Of a DNA stretch of 64,000 bases, positions 7,889 through 16,019 are shown piece after piece; the first letter of the stretch is position 1, and each line of letters starts with the position of its first letter. The notes under the pieces are model-generated. The model made no database searches and was not told the DNA's origin. It was given only the letters and a program-made list of their open reading frames with translations. This stretch comes from Saliterribacillus persicus (GTDB lineage: Bacteria > Bacillota > Bacilli > Bacillales > Amphibacillaceae): contig NZ_QPJJ01000003.1 of the NCBI RefSeq assembly GCF_003337485.1, positions 169,412 through 233,411 on the forward strand, written 5' to 3'. The position numbers and the translations under genes were made by a program.

Positions 7889-8914
7889 TTATCTTTTAGC
7901 CATATCCAACCATGCTTTCCATGATACTTCCTGCTTACCAGACAGATGAAGAATTGGCATGCCGAGAGTTACGGCATCCCATGCAGCCCATGTCATTTTA
8001 TTATCAGTATTTAACTGGATATATTTATCTACTTTGGAAAAGAAACTGTATGCATACATACCTTTTTGAATAAGCTGAACATAACCTTCTAATTGAAACT
8101 GTTGCAATTGACGTCTGAATTTTTCTTCATTCTCTATTTCACCGATAATAACCCAGTACACATTGTCTTGATTATGTTTAATTTTTTGTAAAAATGATAA
8201 TATTCTTCTTGTTTCCATTTGCGAAATAGAAGGTTGATAAGTCAAAAGGTAATCTTCCTTAATCTTTTTATGTGTATCCTGTTGCCAAGCAATCAATTTA
8301 TTTAATATCCGAGCATAGTTAATTTGAGCATAGGAAATCCACTTTAGATCGCTCGTTTCGTAATGTTGTTGATAGAAAGCTTTCACAGATAAAGATGCAG
8401 TGAATATTTGTTCAAATTTTTCAAAATAATTTGATTGTACTTTCTTCCACTCACCAGTGAAAAAAGTATTGGTGTGTAGCCACATATACTTCTTTTCCGC
8501 CTGAACCATATCTGCAACATAGTAAGATGAAATACCTTGAGATAGCGTTATCGCTTGCGTGTACAAATAACAATTATTTTGAATACGAGACTTTATATCG
8601 GACCACCACAATATTGATAAATTGGGAGCTAGATACGTTAATTTTCTCAAGTGCATGCTTATTTCTAGTAAGTTTAATTGAAATTGCCAACTCGTTACAT
8701 TCTTCTCTAATTCACTACTGATCATCCTGATGGGCGGTAATACTTTACCAAATGTCCGAAGTTTTCTTGCAAGCGATAATTTTGGTGTTAATAGTTGAAT
8801 GTCAACTTCTGTAGCCTGCTCGCTCATTACAGAAACAAAATAAAGCATTTCTTCTTCGGTTAATATAGGATCGTAAAGATCAAGAACAATTAATAAGCGA
8901 TTTCCCTTCACCAT
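7889..8914 (-). CDS. Glycosyltransferase-like (GT-B type) protein, divergent
   Basis: A 341-residue protein without a clear family assignment. Two stretches recall GT4-like transferases: WLHTNTFFTGEWKK with FTASLSVKAFYQQHY in the N-terminal half, and VYWVIIGEIENEEKFRRQL, then YSFFSKVDKYIQLN and AWDAVTLGMPILHLSG near the end. The usual acidic EG motif before the A..LG.P element is absent, so it may be inactive or highly divergent. The ATG at 8914 has AAGGAAG 7 bases upstream; an in-frame TTG at 8932 lies before that site. It follows the SinR homologue by 27 bases, so the two form an operon. A role in exopolysaccharide or surface glycosylation is only an inference. Confidence 0.55.
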   Translation of the reverse strand: MVKGNRLLIVLDLYDPILTEEEMLYFVSVMSEQATEVDIQLLTPKLSLARKLRTFGKVLPPIRMISSELEKNVTSWQFQLNLLEISMHLRKLTYLAPNLSILWWSDIKSRIQNNCYLYTQAITLSQGISSYYVADMVQAEKKYMWLHTNTFFTGEWKKVQSNYFEKFEQIFTASLSVKAFYQQHYETSDLKWISYAQINYARILNKLIAWQQDTHKKIKEDYLLTYQPSISQMETRRILSFLQKIKHNQDNVYWVIIGEIENEEKFRRQLQQFQLEGYVQLIQKGMYAYSFFSKVDKYIQLNTDNKMTWAAWDAVTLGMPILHLSGKQEVSWKAWLDMAKR

Positions 8915-8941
8915 ATTTAATCTTCCTTTCAAGTATTGGAA

Positions 8942-9310
8942 TCAATCATTCTTTTTTATAGCGTTAGAAGCTACATTATCTATTTCTTTCTGTTTGTTTT
9001 TCCATTTCACAAATTCAAAGACCGGCTTATAAGCGATCAACTCTTCTTTTTTTATACCTAATTCATCTAGAGTCTGACTAACGCTTTCTTGATTATATTC
9101 ATCATCATTTTGATTAATGTTTCCTACTAATGTAATCAGACTTACGTCTAATACTTTTGATATCTTTTCTAAAATTTGAATTGATGGATTATCATTTAAG
9201 TTCCGTTCAATATTACTCAAATATGACTTAGATATTTGTGCACGTTCTGCTAGTTCTGACAAAGTTAAATTCTTTTCTTTACGAATGCGGTTAATATTAT
9301 CACCTATCAT
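8942..9310 (-). CDS. SinR-type XRE family transcriptional regulator
   Basis: A 122-residue homologue of the biofilm repressor SinR. Residues 1-65 form an XRE helix-turn-helix (MIGDNINRIRKEKNLTLSEL, then KSYLSNIERNLNDNPSIQ) that closely follows the B. subtilis SinR pattern. The C-terminal part, LDELGIKKEELIAYKPVFEF and VKWKNKQKE, resembles the SinI-binding / tetramerisation region. SinR represses matrix genes and is antagonised by SinI; no SinI-like gene is seen nearby. Its promoter TTGACT-17-TAAACT contains a perfect SinR-like palindrome in the spacer, so autoregulation is likely. Confidence 0.85.
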   Translation of the reverse strand: MIGDNINRIRKEKNLTLSELAERAQISKSYLSNIERNLNDNPSIQILEKISKVLDVSLITLVGNINQNDDEYNQESVSQTLDELGIKKEELIAYKPVFEFVKWKNKQKEIDNVASNAIKKND

Positions 9311-9388
9311 TCTAACCCCTCACATTCTACTCATTTGCGAATCATATTTTTATAAATGATAGATACAAATAACAAGGTATCTAACTCA

Positions 9389-9417
9389 AGTTTAATTCTT
9401 TATAAAGAACAAGTCAA
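9389..9417 (-). promoter_or_regulatory. SigA promoter of the sinR-like operon
   Basis: On the minus strand TTGACT (9412-9417), a 17-base spacer and TAAACT (9389-9394). The spacer contains the palindrome at 9396-9409. Confidence 0.55.
9396..9409. promoter_or_regulatory. SinR-like palindrome, copy 4
   Basis: TTCTTTATAAAGAA, a perfect palindrome followed by C, lying between the -35 and -10 boxes of the sinR-like gene. This is consistent with negative autoregulation. Confidence 0.65.
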
Positions 9418-9436
9418 CTTATTTTTAGATATATTG

Positions 9437-9450
9437 TTCTTTTTTAAGAA
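9437..9450. promoter_or_regulatory. SinR-like palindrome, copy 5
   Basis: TTCTTTTTTAAGAA preceded by G, with one mismatch in the palindrome, 41 bases upstream of copy 4. That is about four helical turns, compatible with cooperative binding. Confidence 0.55.
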
Positions 9451-9464
9451 TTTATACCTCAAAT

Positions 9465-9497
9465 AAAAGTCTCTTAACTAGAGTTAAGAGACTTTTT
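9465..9497. terminator. Rho-independent terminator
   Basis: Perfect arms AAAAGTCTCTTAAC (9465-9478) and GTTAAGAGACTTTT (9483-9496) around a 4-base loop. It ends the gene at 9509-9946 on the minus strand. Confidence 0.85.
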
Positions 9498-9508
9498 AAA
9501 AAGCTATA

Positions 9509-9946
9509 TTATACAATTTTTTTCCTTTGATTTTCTTCCGTTAGAAAGCGCATGAAATGCTGTAACGAAAGGTTTGGTTGTGATTCAATTAGTTTTATGT
9601 ATACATCCTTTTGATAATCGTTTGCATATTTACTATGTTTAATTCGTTCAATAATATGTAAGTTTTGGATACTTCTCATTTTTCTTTTAATAAATTTAGA
9701 TTCATGATAAAGGGCAAATCCTATTGCAGCCATCAACGCATAAACAGATGACAACATTAATGTGTTTGAAGTATAACTATTCGTAAACAAGAAAAATATC
9801 AATTGTAAGACTGAGACAATAATAATTGGAATAGAAAACATGACATATCTAGTATTCTTTTTCACTAATGGACTAATTTTTTTGAATAAATCTTCTAATT
9901 CTACCCGAATAAAAGACGGTAACTCATTTGTCATTGTAGAATACAC
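9509..9946 (-). CDS. Two-helix membrane protein, YwnF/DUF5392-like
   Basis: A protein of about 145 residues with two central membrane helices (roughly 40-60 and 65-82 counted from the longer start), a charged linker, and a cytoplasmic C-terminus ending FMRFLTEENQRKK. The overall plan matches the Bacillus DUF5392 (YwnF) family of unknown function; that match is from memory of the family and moderate at best. I chose GTG at 9946 because GGAGG is 8 bases upstream; the ATG at 9952 is too close to that site. Confidence 0.6.
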   Translation of the reverse strand: MYSTMTNELPSFIRVELEDLFKKISPLVKKNTRYVMFSIPIIIVSVLQLIFFLFTNSYTSNTLMLSSVYALMAAIGFALYHESKFIKRKMRSIQNLHIIERIKHSKYANDYQKDVYIKLIESQPNLSLQHFMRFLTEENQRKKIV

Positions 9947-10003
9947 CTTCATTACCTCCAATCTTTTTTTACTTTACTTTTATCTTTTCCCGTTTTTCAA
10001 AAT

Positions 10004-10036
10004 TAAAAACCTATACCCTAACTTAAGGCATAGGTT
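10004..10036 (-). terminator. Terminator of the cupin gene
   Basis: Arms AACCTATACC (10008-10017) and GGCATAGGTT (10027-10036) pair with one wobble, and on the minus strand are followed by a short T run. Confidence 0.65.
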
Positions 10037-10058
10037 AATTGTTCTAATCTTAACATGA

Positions 10059-10400
10059 TTAAATGTTAGTTGCGAATCTCTCATCTGGCGTTCGATTTAA
10101 TAAAACATGAATACTTGTTTCTGCATCCGTATTATTTTGAAAAGCTAATTCTTCCTCACCAGTTACAAATAAATAATCACCAGCACTAACTGCGTGTTCC
10201 TCTCCATCTATAATAAAAGCACCACCACCACTTATAACCTGTAAAAAAACATGTGATCCAGGATGTTTATGGGCTGGTAAAGATTGATCACCAGAAAAAT
10301 TCAACATAAACGCAGTGCTTGCCCCTTCTTTAAAAATAATGCGCTTGGTGAATTTATTAGAATCAAAAAGAATAAAATTTGTTAATTTTTGTTTTTGCAT
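10059..10400 (-). CDS. Single-domain cupin protein
   Basis: A 113-residue protein with one RmlC-like cupin barrel. The first cupin motif appears as PAHKHPGSHVFLQVISGG and the second as AGDYLFVTGEEEL, so the metal-binding His pair and Glu/His-type ligands are only partly conserved (H-x-H is present as HKHPGSH). Such proteins are small sensors, isomerases or dioxygenase relatives. It is a single gene, divergent from a phosphoesterase. No specific substrate can be given. Confidence 0.75.
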   Translation of the reverse strand: MQKQKLTNFILFDSNKFTKRIIFKEGASTAFMLNFSGDQSLPAHKHPGSHVFLQVISGGGAFIIDGEEHAVSAGDYLFVTGEEELAFQNNTDAETSIHVLLNRTPDERFATNI

Positions 10401-10521
10401 ACTATTACCTCCTAAAAGTATTAATTCTAGTATACATGATTGAAACTTACAAGGTAGTGAGAATTATCACTTGGATTATTTGAAATCCTTTATTATGATG
10501 GAGAAAAGAAAGGGTGATTTT

Positions 10522-11244
10522 ATGAAATTAGCATTTATTTCAGATATCCATGGGAATGCTATTGCACTAGACGCTGTTTTAGAGGACATACAAAATAAAG
10601 GGGTAGAGGAAACCATTGTTTTAGGTGATATTGCGTATAGAGGACCTGAACCTAAAAGATCGATCGAATTGGTTCGAAAACATAGCACTCAAATTATCAA
10701 AGGAAATGCAGACGAATGGGTTGTTAGAGGTGTAGAAAAAGGTGAGGTGCCAGATAAAGCATTAGCGCTTATGCAAAAAGAAGCTGACTGGACAAAAAAT
10801 CAACTATCAGAGGAAGATATTAATTTTCTAAATGACTTAGACACGGAACTGATAATAAAAGCAGGCAATAAGAAAATACACGCCTTCCATGCAACACCAA
10901 ATAGCCTTTTTGATGTCGTAAACCCAAATGATTCTAATGAAAAACTTTTAGCTGAATTAACACAAAAAGAAAAGGCTGATGTTTATTTATATGGACATAT
11001 ACATCAAGCATACAGTCGTGTAATAATAGGCAAAAGGATTATTAATTTGGGTAGTGTTGGCTTACCCTTTGATGGAATTCCAGAAGCTTCATATGTATTG
11101 GTTGAAGTGAGCAATAACAGTCTTCAAACTTCACACGTCCGTGTGCCATATTCCATTGAAAAAGCAATTCAGATGTATGATGAAGTTGATTATCCCAATA
11201 AAGAAATGATGAAAGAAATCGTACGTAATGGCGAAATATCCTAG
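10522..11244 (+). CDS. Metallophosphoesterase family protein
   Basis: A 240-residue calcineurin-like phosphoesterase of the YfcE/MJ0936 type. Metal-binding motifs are visible in order: ISDIHGNAIALDAVL (D-x-H), VLGDIAYRGPEP (GD), GNADEW (GN-D), and YGHIHQAYSRVI (GHxH) followed by NLGSVGLP. It probably hydrolyses phosphodiesters in the cytoplasm. The ATG at 10522 has AGGGTGA just upstream; an in-frame start 51 bases earlier lacks a ribosome binding site. Confidence 0.85.
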   Translation: MKLAFISDIHGNAIALDAVLEDIQNKGVEETIVLGDIAYRGPEPKRSIELVRKHSTQIIKGNADEWVVRGVEKGEVPDKALALMQKEADWTKNQLSEEDINFLNDLDTELIIKAGNKKIHAFHATPNSLFDVVNPNDSNEKLLAELTQKEKADVYLYGHIHQAYSRVIIGKRIINLGSVGLPFDGIPEASYVLVEVSNNSLQTSHVRVPYSIEKAIQMYDEVDYPNKEMMKEIVRNGEIS

Positions 11245-11246
11245 AT

Positions 11247-11284
11247 AAAAAGGTGCTGTCAGTTAAAAGACAGCACCTTTTTAT
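11247..11284. terminator. Bidirectional terminator between phosphoesterase and cadA
   Basis: Perfect arms AAAAAGGTGCTGTC (11247-11260) and GACAGCACCTTTTT (11269-11282) around AGTTAAAA. It separates two convergent genes. Confidence 0.9.
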
Positions 11285-11288
11285 TTTA

Positions 11289-13373
11289 CTATTTGTAGGT
11301 TCGTGCTAAGCGTAAAGCATTTAAAACCACGAGTAATGTTGCCCCCATATCCGCGATGATCGCAAGCCACAACGTTAACCATCCAGGAATGATTAATAAT
11401 AAGGCAATCACTTTTAAACCAAGTGCTAACATTATATTTTCAATCATAATCCTTCTTGTTTTTTTACTTAGTTTAATCACATAAGGTACCTTTATTAAGT
11501 CATCTTCCATTAATACAATATCAGCAGTTTCAAGTGCTGTATCTGACCCAGCACCACCCATTGCTATCCCAATATTTGCTTTTGCTAAGGCCGGACCATC
11601 ATTAATGCCATCACCGATCATAGCTACTCTTCCATATTCCGCTTCCAAATCTGAGATAGCTGCTAATTTATCTTCAGGTAAAAGCTCTGCTTTTACATCT
11701 GTTATTGCTAATTCCTTTGCAATAACATTTGCTACTGATGAGCTATCCCCGGTTAACATCACCGTATGCTTGATGCCTAGTTCTTTCATTTGCTGCATTA
11801 CCTTTTTCACATTGTGTCTAGGTCGGTCACTTACTGTAATATAACCAAATACTTCTTGCTCATTCCCAACAAAAATTACTGTTTTTCCAATTAAATCTTC
11901 ATTGTTTTCAAACGGTTGTTGCACATCTTCAAATAAGGCACGATTTCCCACCTTTAAAATTTCTCCGTTTATCTCTGCTGAGGCACCTTTACCAGTATAC
12001 GATTGAAAAGAACTAGCTGAAAGCTTTTCTAATCCATCTGCCTTTTTAATAATTGCGATGGCCAAGGGATGTTCTGAGTATGTTTCAATAGCAGCAGCAA
12101 TTTGAAGTATTTCATCTTTTGTTTTTTCGCTGATTGAAATGACACTAGTAACCTCAGGCTTTCCCTCTGTTAAAGTCCCTGTTTTATCAAAAGCTATCGC
12201 ATCTAAATTTCCTGTTTGTTCTAAATGAATGCCACCCTTAATTAGAACACCATTTCTAGCAGCATTGCCTATTGCAGTTACAATTGCAACTGGTGTAGAT
12301 ATGACTAATGCACATGGGCAACCTACCACTAGCACTGCCAAACCTGTGTACAGCCATGCATTAAAATCGGCTTGGAAAAATACAGGTGGAATGAGAATAA
12401 CTAAAGCTGCTAATAACAAAATTGCCGGAGTATAATATTTGGCAAACTGATCAATGAACTTTTGAGCAGGTGCTTTTTCAGCCTGCGCTTCTTCTACCAA
12501 GTGGATGATTTTTGCAATGGTCGTGTCTTCCACTCTTTTTGTAACCTTTACTTTCAACGCACCTTGTTCGTTTATGGATCCGGCAAACACCTGGTCGCCT
12601 CTTGTTTTATAAACAGGGATGGATTCACCAGTAATTGGAGCCTGATTCACAGAAGATTCCCCTTCCGAAATCTCTCCATCCATTGCTATTTTTTCTCCAG
12701 GTTTCACAACGATTGTGTCTGAAACCTGAATGTCTTCTACATCTACTTCTATTAGTTCGTTATCTCTTTGCAACACTGCTCGTTTTGGTGCAAGCTCAAG
12801 CAACGAACTTAACGATTGTCTTGCTTTATCCATTGAATACGATTCTAATAATTCACTAATTGCAAATAAGAGGACAACAATCGCAGCTTCCTCCCACTCC
12901 CCAATTAGAGCAGCACCAATAATCGCAATTGTCATCAGTGTCTTCATATCAAAATTTAATCTCGCTAAATTTTTTAAACCTTCTATAAATAATGCATAAC
13001 CACCAATTATAATAGCCAGCACGAAGCTTGCAAGAGCTAAGAGATTTCCTTCACTTGTATTCCATTCTAGAATATATCCGCTAATTATAAACAATAAGGA
13101 AATTGTCATTGTTATATATTGTTTATTTTTCCAAAATGGTAAATGAGTTTTAGGAGAGCTTTCTCTTTCTGGATAGACCTTTATCTTATCAAATGCCCCC
13201 GCTTTCTCTAACTCTTCTATTGTTGCTTCACCGTGTACCGTTACTTTAGATGCTCCAAAGTTCAAATCAACGGCGGTTACTCCATCTATTTGTTGAATGT
13301 TTTTCTCAAATTTCGCTGCACAATTTGTACAGGATAGGCCTTGCAATCGATAGGTTTGTTTAACATCAGACAC
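11289..13373 (-). CDS. cadA: Heavy-metal-translocating P1B-type ATPase (Cd/Zn/Pb efflux)
   Basis: A 694-residue membrane pump that exports Cd(II), Zn(II) or Pb(II) at the cost of ATP. The N-terminal HMA domain has GLSCTNC (Cys15 and Cys18). Membrane segments follow, then the actuator TGES (about 248-251), the CPC metal gate in GCPCALV (352-354), the phosphorylation motif DKTGT (Asp396), the SEHPLA motif of the nucleotide domain, and GDGINDGPALA. CPC plus an ArsR/CadC partner points to the Zn/Cd/Pb class, not Cu. It overlaps the upstream cadC gene by 8 bases, so the two form one operon. Confidence 0.93.
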   Translation of the reverse strand: MSDVKQTYRLQGLSCTNCAAKFEKNIQQIDGVTAVDLNFGASKVTVHGEATIEELEKAGAFDKIKVYPERESSPKTHLPFWKNKQYITMTISLLFIISGYILEWNTSEGNLLALASFVLAIIIGGYALFIEGLKNLARLNFDMKTLMTIAIIGAALIGEWEEAAIVVLLFAISELLESYSMDKARQSLSSLLELAPKRAVLQRDNELIEVDVEDIQVSDTIVVKPGEKIAMDGEISEGESSVNQAPITGESIPVYKTRGDQVFAGSINEQGALKVKVTKRVEDTTIAKIIHLVEEAQAEKAPAQKFIDQFAKYYTPAILLLAALVILIPPVFFQADFNAWLYTGLAVLVVGCPCALVISTPVAIVTAIGNAARNGVLIKGGIHLEQTGNLDAIAFDKTGTLTEGKPEVTSVISISEKTKDEILQIAAAIETYSEHPLAIAIIKKADGLEKLSASSFQSYTGKGASAEINGEILKVGNRALFEDVQQPFENNEDLIGKTVIFVGNEQEVFGYITVSDRPRHNVKKVMQQMKELGIKHTVMLTGDSSSVANVIAKELAITDVKAELLPEDKLAAISDLEAEYGRVAMIGDGINDGPALAKANIGIAMGGAGSDTALETADIVLMEDDLIKVPYVIKLSKKTRRIMIENIMLALGLKVIALLLIIPGWLTLWLAIIADMGATLLVVLNALRLARTYK

Positions 13374-13749
13374 CTATAACACCTACCTTCTTGCTTCCAC
13401 TTACTAATTGAATCATTTCTTTAATTGAGGCATGTGCTAAAGAATAAAATACTAGTTTACCTTCTTTTCGGTAATTAGCAATTCCCATATTGCGTAAATA
13501 TCGTAAGTGATGAGACGCTGTCGCTGTTGTAATTTCTAAAATATTTGCTACATCACAAACACAAAGCTCTTCTTCTAGGGTTAATGCATAAGCAATTTTC
13601 AGACGTGTACCATCTGCCAAAGCCTTGAAGATTAACTCTAAGCCGTCTACCTTTTTTATCATTGGCTGTATATTTTTCACAACTTCCTCATCATAACAAT
13701 AGGTTTGACAAGTATCTGTAGAATTTAACTTTACTTTTTTTTCAACCAT
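13366..13749 (-). CDS. cadC: ArsR/SmtB family metal-sensing repressor CadC
   Basis: A 127-residue winged-helix repressor that leaves DNA when Cd, Pb or Zn binds. The alpha3N-type metal ligands of CadC are present: Cys14 and Cys18 in DTCQTYC near the N-terminus and Cys63 and Cys65 in ELCVCDVA. The recognition helix is TATASHHLRYLRNMG. Translation is coupled to cadA by overlap. A TCAAAT-4-ATTTGA operator lies 14 bases upstream of the start codon, within its own promoter region. Confidence 0.92.
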   Translation of the reverse strand: MVEKKVKLNSTDTCQTYCYDEEVVKNIQPMIKKVDGLELIFKALADGTRLKIAYALTLEEELCVCDVANILEITTATASHHLRYLRNMGIANYRKEGKLVFYSLAHASIKEMIQLVSGSKKVGVIGV

Positions 13750-13762
13750 TATTCCACCTCAT

Positions 13763-13778
13763 TCAAATATACATTTGA
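13763..13778. promoter_or_regulatory. CadC operator
   Basis: TCAAATATACATTTGA, a perfect 6-4-6 inverted repeat like the S. aureus cad operator, between the promoter and the cadC start. Confidence 0.75.
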
Positions 13779-13790
13779 TTGTTTGATTAT

Positions 13791-13819
13791 AGTATATCAA
13801 TACTATTCAGAATTGTCAT
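13791..13819 (-). promoter_or_regulatory. SigA promoter of cadCA
   Basis: On the minus strand ATGACA (13814-13819), a 17-base spacer and TATACT (13791-13796), just upstream of the CadC operator. Confidence 0.55.
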
Positions 13820-13911
13820 GGTTATTTGAAAATAAGTATTTATCTCCTACACTAAACAAACAATGTTTCAATCCTAAAAAATAATATTCTGAAAATATAT
13901 TCAAAAAACAC

Positions 13912-13940
13912 TTGCACCTTTTTCGCAAATGTTATATGGT
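13912..13940 (+). promoter_or_regulatory. SigA promoter of the GntR/ABC operon
   Basis: TTGCAC (13912-13917), a 17-base spacer and TATGGT (13935-13940). The inverted repeat CTAAC-CA-GTTAG at 13956-13967 lies just downstream. Confidence 0.5.
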
Positions 13941-13955
13941 TAATTACATAAGTAA

Positions 13956-13967
13956 CTAACCAGTTAG
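13956..13967. promoter_or_regulatory. Probable operator of the YtrA-type GntR regulator
   Basis: CTAACCAGTTAG, an inverted repeat about 16 bases past the -10 box and 14 bases before the TTG start. Its place fits autorepression; the protein that binds is inferred. Confidence 0.5.
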
Positions 13968-13981
13968 GTGGTGAAGTAAAA

Positions 13982-14356
13982 TTGTCGAGTCGTTTTAGAG
14001 ATGATCAGCCCATTTTCCAACAAATAGCCGAAATGATAGAAAGCAATATTATCGAAGGTTCGATCAACATAAATGATCGCATACCATCTACTAATGAGCT
14101 TGCGAAGCATTATCAAATTAATCCTGCCACTGCAGCAAAAGGAATTAATTTGCTAGTAGATGAAGGAGTTATTTACAAGAAAAGAGGGGTGGGAATGTTC
14201 GTGACAGAAAATGCACGGGATGTAGTGATAAAAAAAAGGAAGGACATATTCTACGAGCAATATATTTCACCATTATTAAACGAAGCAAATCGAATTGAAA
14301 TATCTACTCAACAGATTATGAATTGGATTAAGGAGGGAAAAGAGAATGGAAATTAA
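13982..14356 (+). CDS. GntR family (YtrA subfamily) repressor
   Basis: A 124-residue regulator with an N-terminal winged helix (QPIFQQIAEMIESNIIEG, then PSTNELAKHYQINPATAAKG) and only a short C-terminal dimerisation helix, as in YtrA-type GntR proteins. These usually repress an adjacent ABC transporter. The start is TTG at 13982 with AGGTGG and GTGAAG upstream. Its end overlaps the ATP-binding protein gene by 11 bases. Confidence 0.87.
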   Translation: MSSRFRDDQPIFQQIAEMIESNIIEGSININDRIPSTNELAKHYQINPATAAKGINLLVDEGVIYKKRGVGMFVTENARDVVIKKRKDIFYEQYISPLLNEANRIEISTQQIMNWIKEGKENGN

Positions 14357-15203
14357 AGCTGAAAAATTAACAAAGCAATATGGAAAAGATTTTGCATTAA
14401 ATAATTTCGATCTTCAGTTAAGCGGGAATAAAATTATTGGTTTATTAGGAAAGAATGGGGCTGGAAAGACAACTTTTATGCGGATGCTTTCAGGTCATTT
14501 TTTACAATCGGGTGGAACGATAAAAATAGATGATCAAAGTCCTTTCAATAACTATCCAGTAACGAAAAACATCTGTTTTATTCAAGAAAGCAATAATTTC
14601 CATGAGAAGTTTCGTGTCCATGAAGTATTAGATATCGCTTCTATCTACTATCCAAATTGGGACAAAAATCAAGCAAAAGAATTAACCAAGATTTTTAAAT
14701 TAAAAGAAAAACAAAAAGTTAAAGCTTTATCAAAAGGGATGAGTTCTGCACTAGGTATCATAATAGGACTTTCTAGTAATGCACCTTTAACCATTTTTGA
14801 TGAACCTTATATTGGTTTAGATGCATCCTTCCGATCTACTTTCTATGACTTGTTATTAGAAAGCTATGAAAATAATCCAAGAATGTTTATCTTATCAACC
14901 CATTTAATTGATGAAGTTAGTAAGCTTTTTGAAGAAGTTGTCATTTTACACGAAGGAAATAAAATGCTTCATGAATCCTCAGAACACCTCGCCGAAAAAC
15001 ATATGATCCTTACTGGAAAAAAAGAATCGATTGATCCGCTCATGGAAGGGAAAAATGTTATTCATGAAAAAAGTATTCTTGGTCAAAAAAGTGTAGTGTT
15101 ATTTGATGAAGTAATGGAAAGTGTCCCTAGTGATGTGGAAGTAAGTAAAGCTACCTTACAGGATCTATTTGTCTATTTAACAAAAGAAGAGGTGAAAAGA
15201 TAA
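14346..15203 (+). CDS. ABC transporter ATP-binding protein
   Basis: A 285-residue ABC ATPase. Walker A is GLLGKNGAGKTTFMR and Walker B is PLTIFDEPYIGLD, with a following H-loop in ILSTHLIDEVSK. The signature region reads KALSKGMSSALG, a divergent form of LSGGQ. A C-terminal regulatory extension of about 75 residues follows. The context with a YtrA-type regulator and one membrane partner suggests an efflux or stress-response exporter, possibly for antimicrobial peptides, but the substrate is unknown. Confidence 0.87.
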   Translation: MEIKAEKLTKQYGKDFALNNFDLQLSGNKIIGLLGKNGAGKTTFMRMLSGHFLQSGGTIKIDDQSPFNNYPVTKNICFIQESNNFHEKFRVHEVLDIASIYYPNWDKNQAKELTKIFKLKEKQKVKALSKGMSSALGIIIGLSSNAPLTIFDEPYIGLDASFRSTFYDLLLESYENNPRMFILSTHLIDEVSKLFEEVVILHEGNKMLHESSEHLAEKHMILTGKKESIDPLMEGKNVIHEKSILGQKSVVLFDEVMESVPSDVEVSKATLQDLFVYLTKEEVKR

Positions 15204-15919
15204 TGATGGAACAAGTTAAATTAAATCTATATTACTTCTATAAAGCTTCTTGGAAAACAATTGCTATTTTCTGGAGTATTTATTTAGGGTTTGTATTTGC
15301 ACTAATGCTACTAACAATAGCCTTTCAAGCAGAAATTTCATTTATGGGTGTTAGTACACTGCCAAGTTTCATTTTCACCATGATTTATGGCTTAATCTTT
15401 TTTAAAGAAACCTTCCCACAAGCGATTAAGTTTGGGGTGAATAGGCAAAGCTACTTTATCTCTATTTGGTTTTACTTTATATTTTTCACGATTGTGATGA
15501 CGATTATTGGTCAAGTGCTACTATCGGTAGTAAATTTAATCACCAACCTATTTTCCATTGATAACTTTAAATTTGTTGGTTTTAATTATGAAACAGTTAC
15601 CAATACTATGGATGCTAATTTGATTTTATATGAAGGACTTCTTTATATCTTTATTTTTCTGTTAACAATGTTAATAGGAGCTGCGTATTTTCGATATGGT
15701 ATGAAAATCGGTACAATAATCGTAATCACCATACCTCTATTGCTAATTGTATTTAGAGAAATTGCAGCTGAAATGCTAGAACTACTCACCTACTTAGTTT
15801 TCGCTCATGAAAACTATACTATTTTCGCCTTTCTAGTACCTTATATTATCTTTAGCACATTAATATATCTAGCGATAAGAAAAGCTAGCGTGATCGATCA
15901 AGTTTCTTTTAAATCATAA
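15203..15919 (+). CDS. ABC transporter membrane protein (putative permease)
   Basis: A 238-residue protein with about six hydrophobic segments and no other recognisable motif. Its ATG overlaps the stop codon of the ATPase gene by one base, so it is translated with it and most likely forms the membrane part of the transporter. I do not see a named family. Confidence 0.75.
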   Translation: MMEQVKLNLYYFYKASWKTIAIFWSIYLGFVFALMLLTIAFQAEISFMGVSTLPSFIFTMIYGLIFFKETFPQAIKFGVNRQSYFISIWFYFIFFTIVMTIIGQVLLSVVNLITNLFSIDNFKFVGFNYETVTNTMDANLILYEGLLYIFIFLLTMLIGAAYFRYGMKIGTIIVITIPLLLIVFREIAAEMLELLTYLVFAHENYTIFAFLVPYIIFSTLIYLAIRKASVIDQVSFKS

Positions 15920-15930
15920 TAAAAAAATAG

Positions 15931-16015
15931 AAAAGCACCAACATAATTTGCATGGCTCTTTCAAAAGTTAGTTTCAGACTAACATGTAAAATGCCATACA
16001 AAGGGTTGGTGCTTT
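15931..16015. repeat. Long nested palindrome, possible bidirectional terminator or MITE
   Basis: Three nested stems share one centre: AAAAGCACCAAC with GTTGGTGCTTTT at the ends, TTTGCATGGC with GCCATACAAA inside (one mismatch), and GTTAGT with ACTAAC at the centre. The whole stretch can fold into one hairpin of about 85 bases. It lies between convergent genes and has T runs on both sides, so it can act as a terminator. It is much longer than the other terminators here and resembles a miniature inverted-repeat element. Confidence 0.6.
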
Positions 16016-16019
16016 TTCA

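Noticed and set aside
7889..8914. Accessory Sec protein Asp1
   Set aside because: There is a loose resemblance in the C-terminus, but no SecA2/SecY2 or serine-rich adhesin genes are near; glycosyltransferase-like is the safer call.
12229..12999. Plus-strand frames inside cadA
   Set aside because: They are antisense to conserved cadA domains and have no family features.
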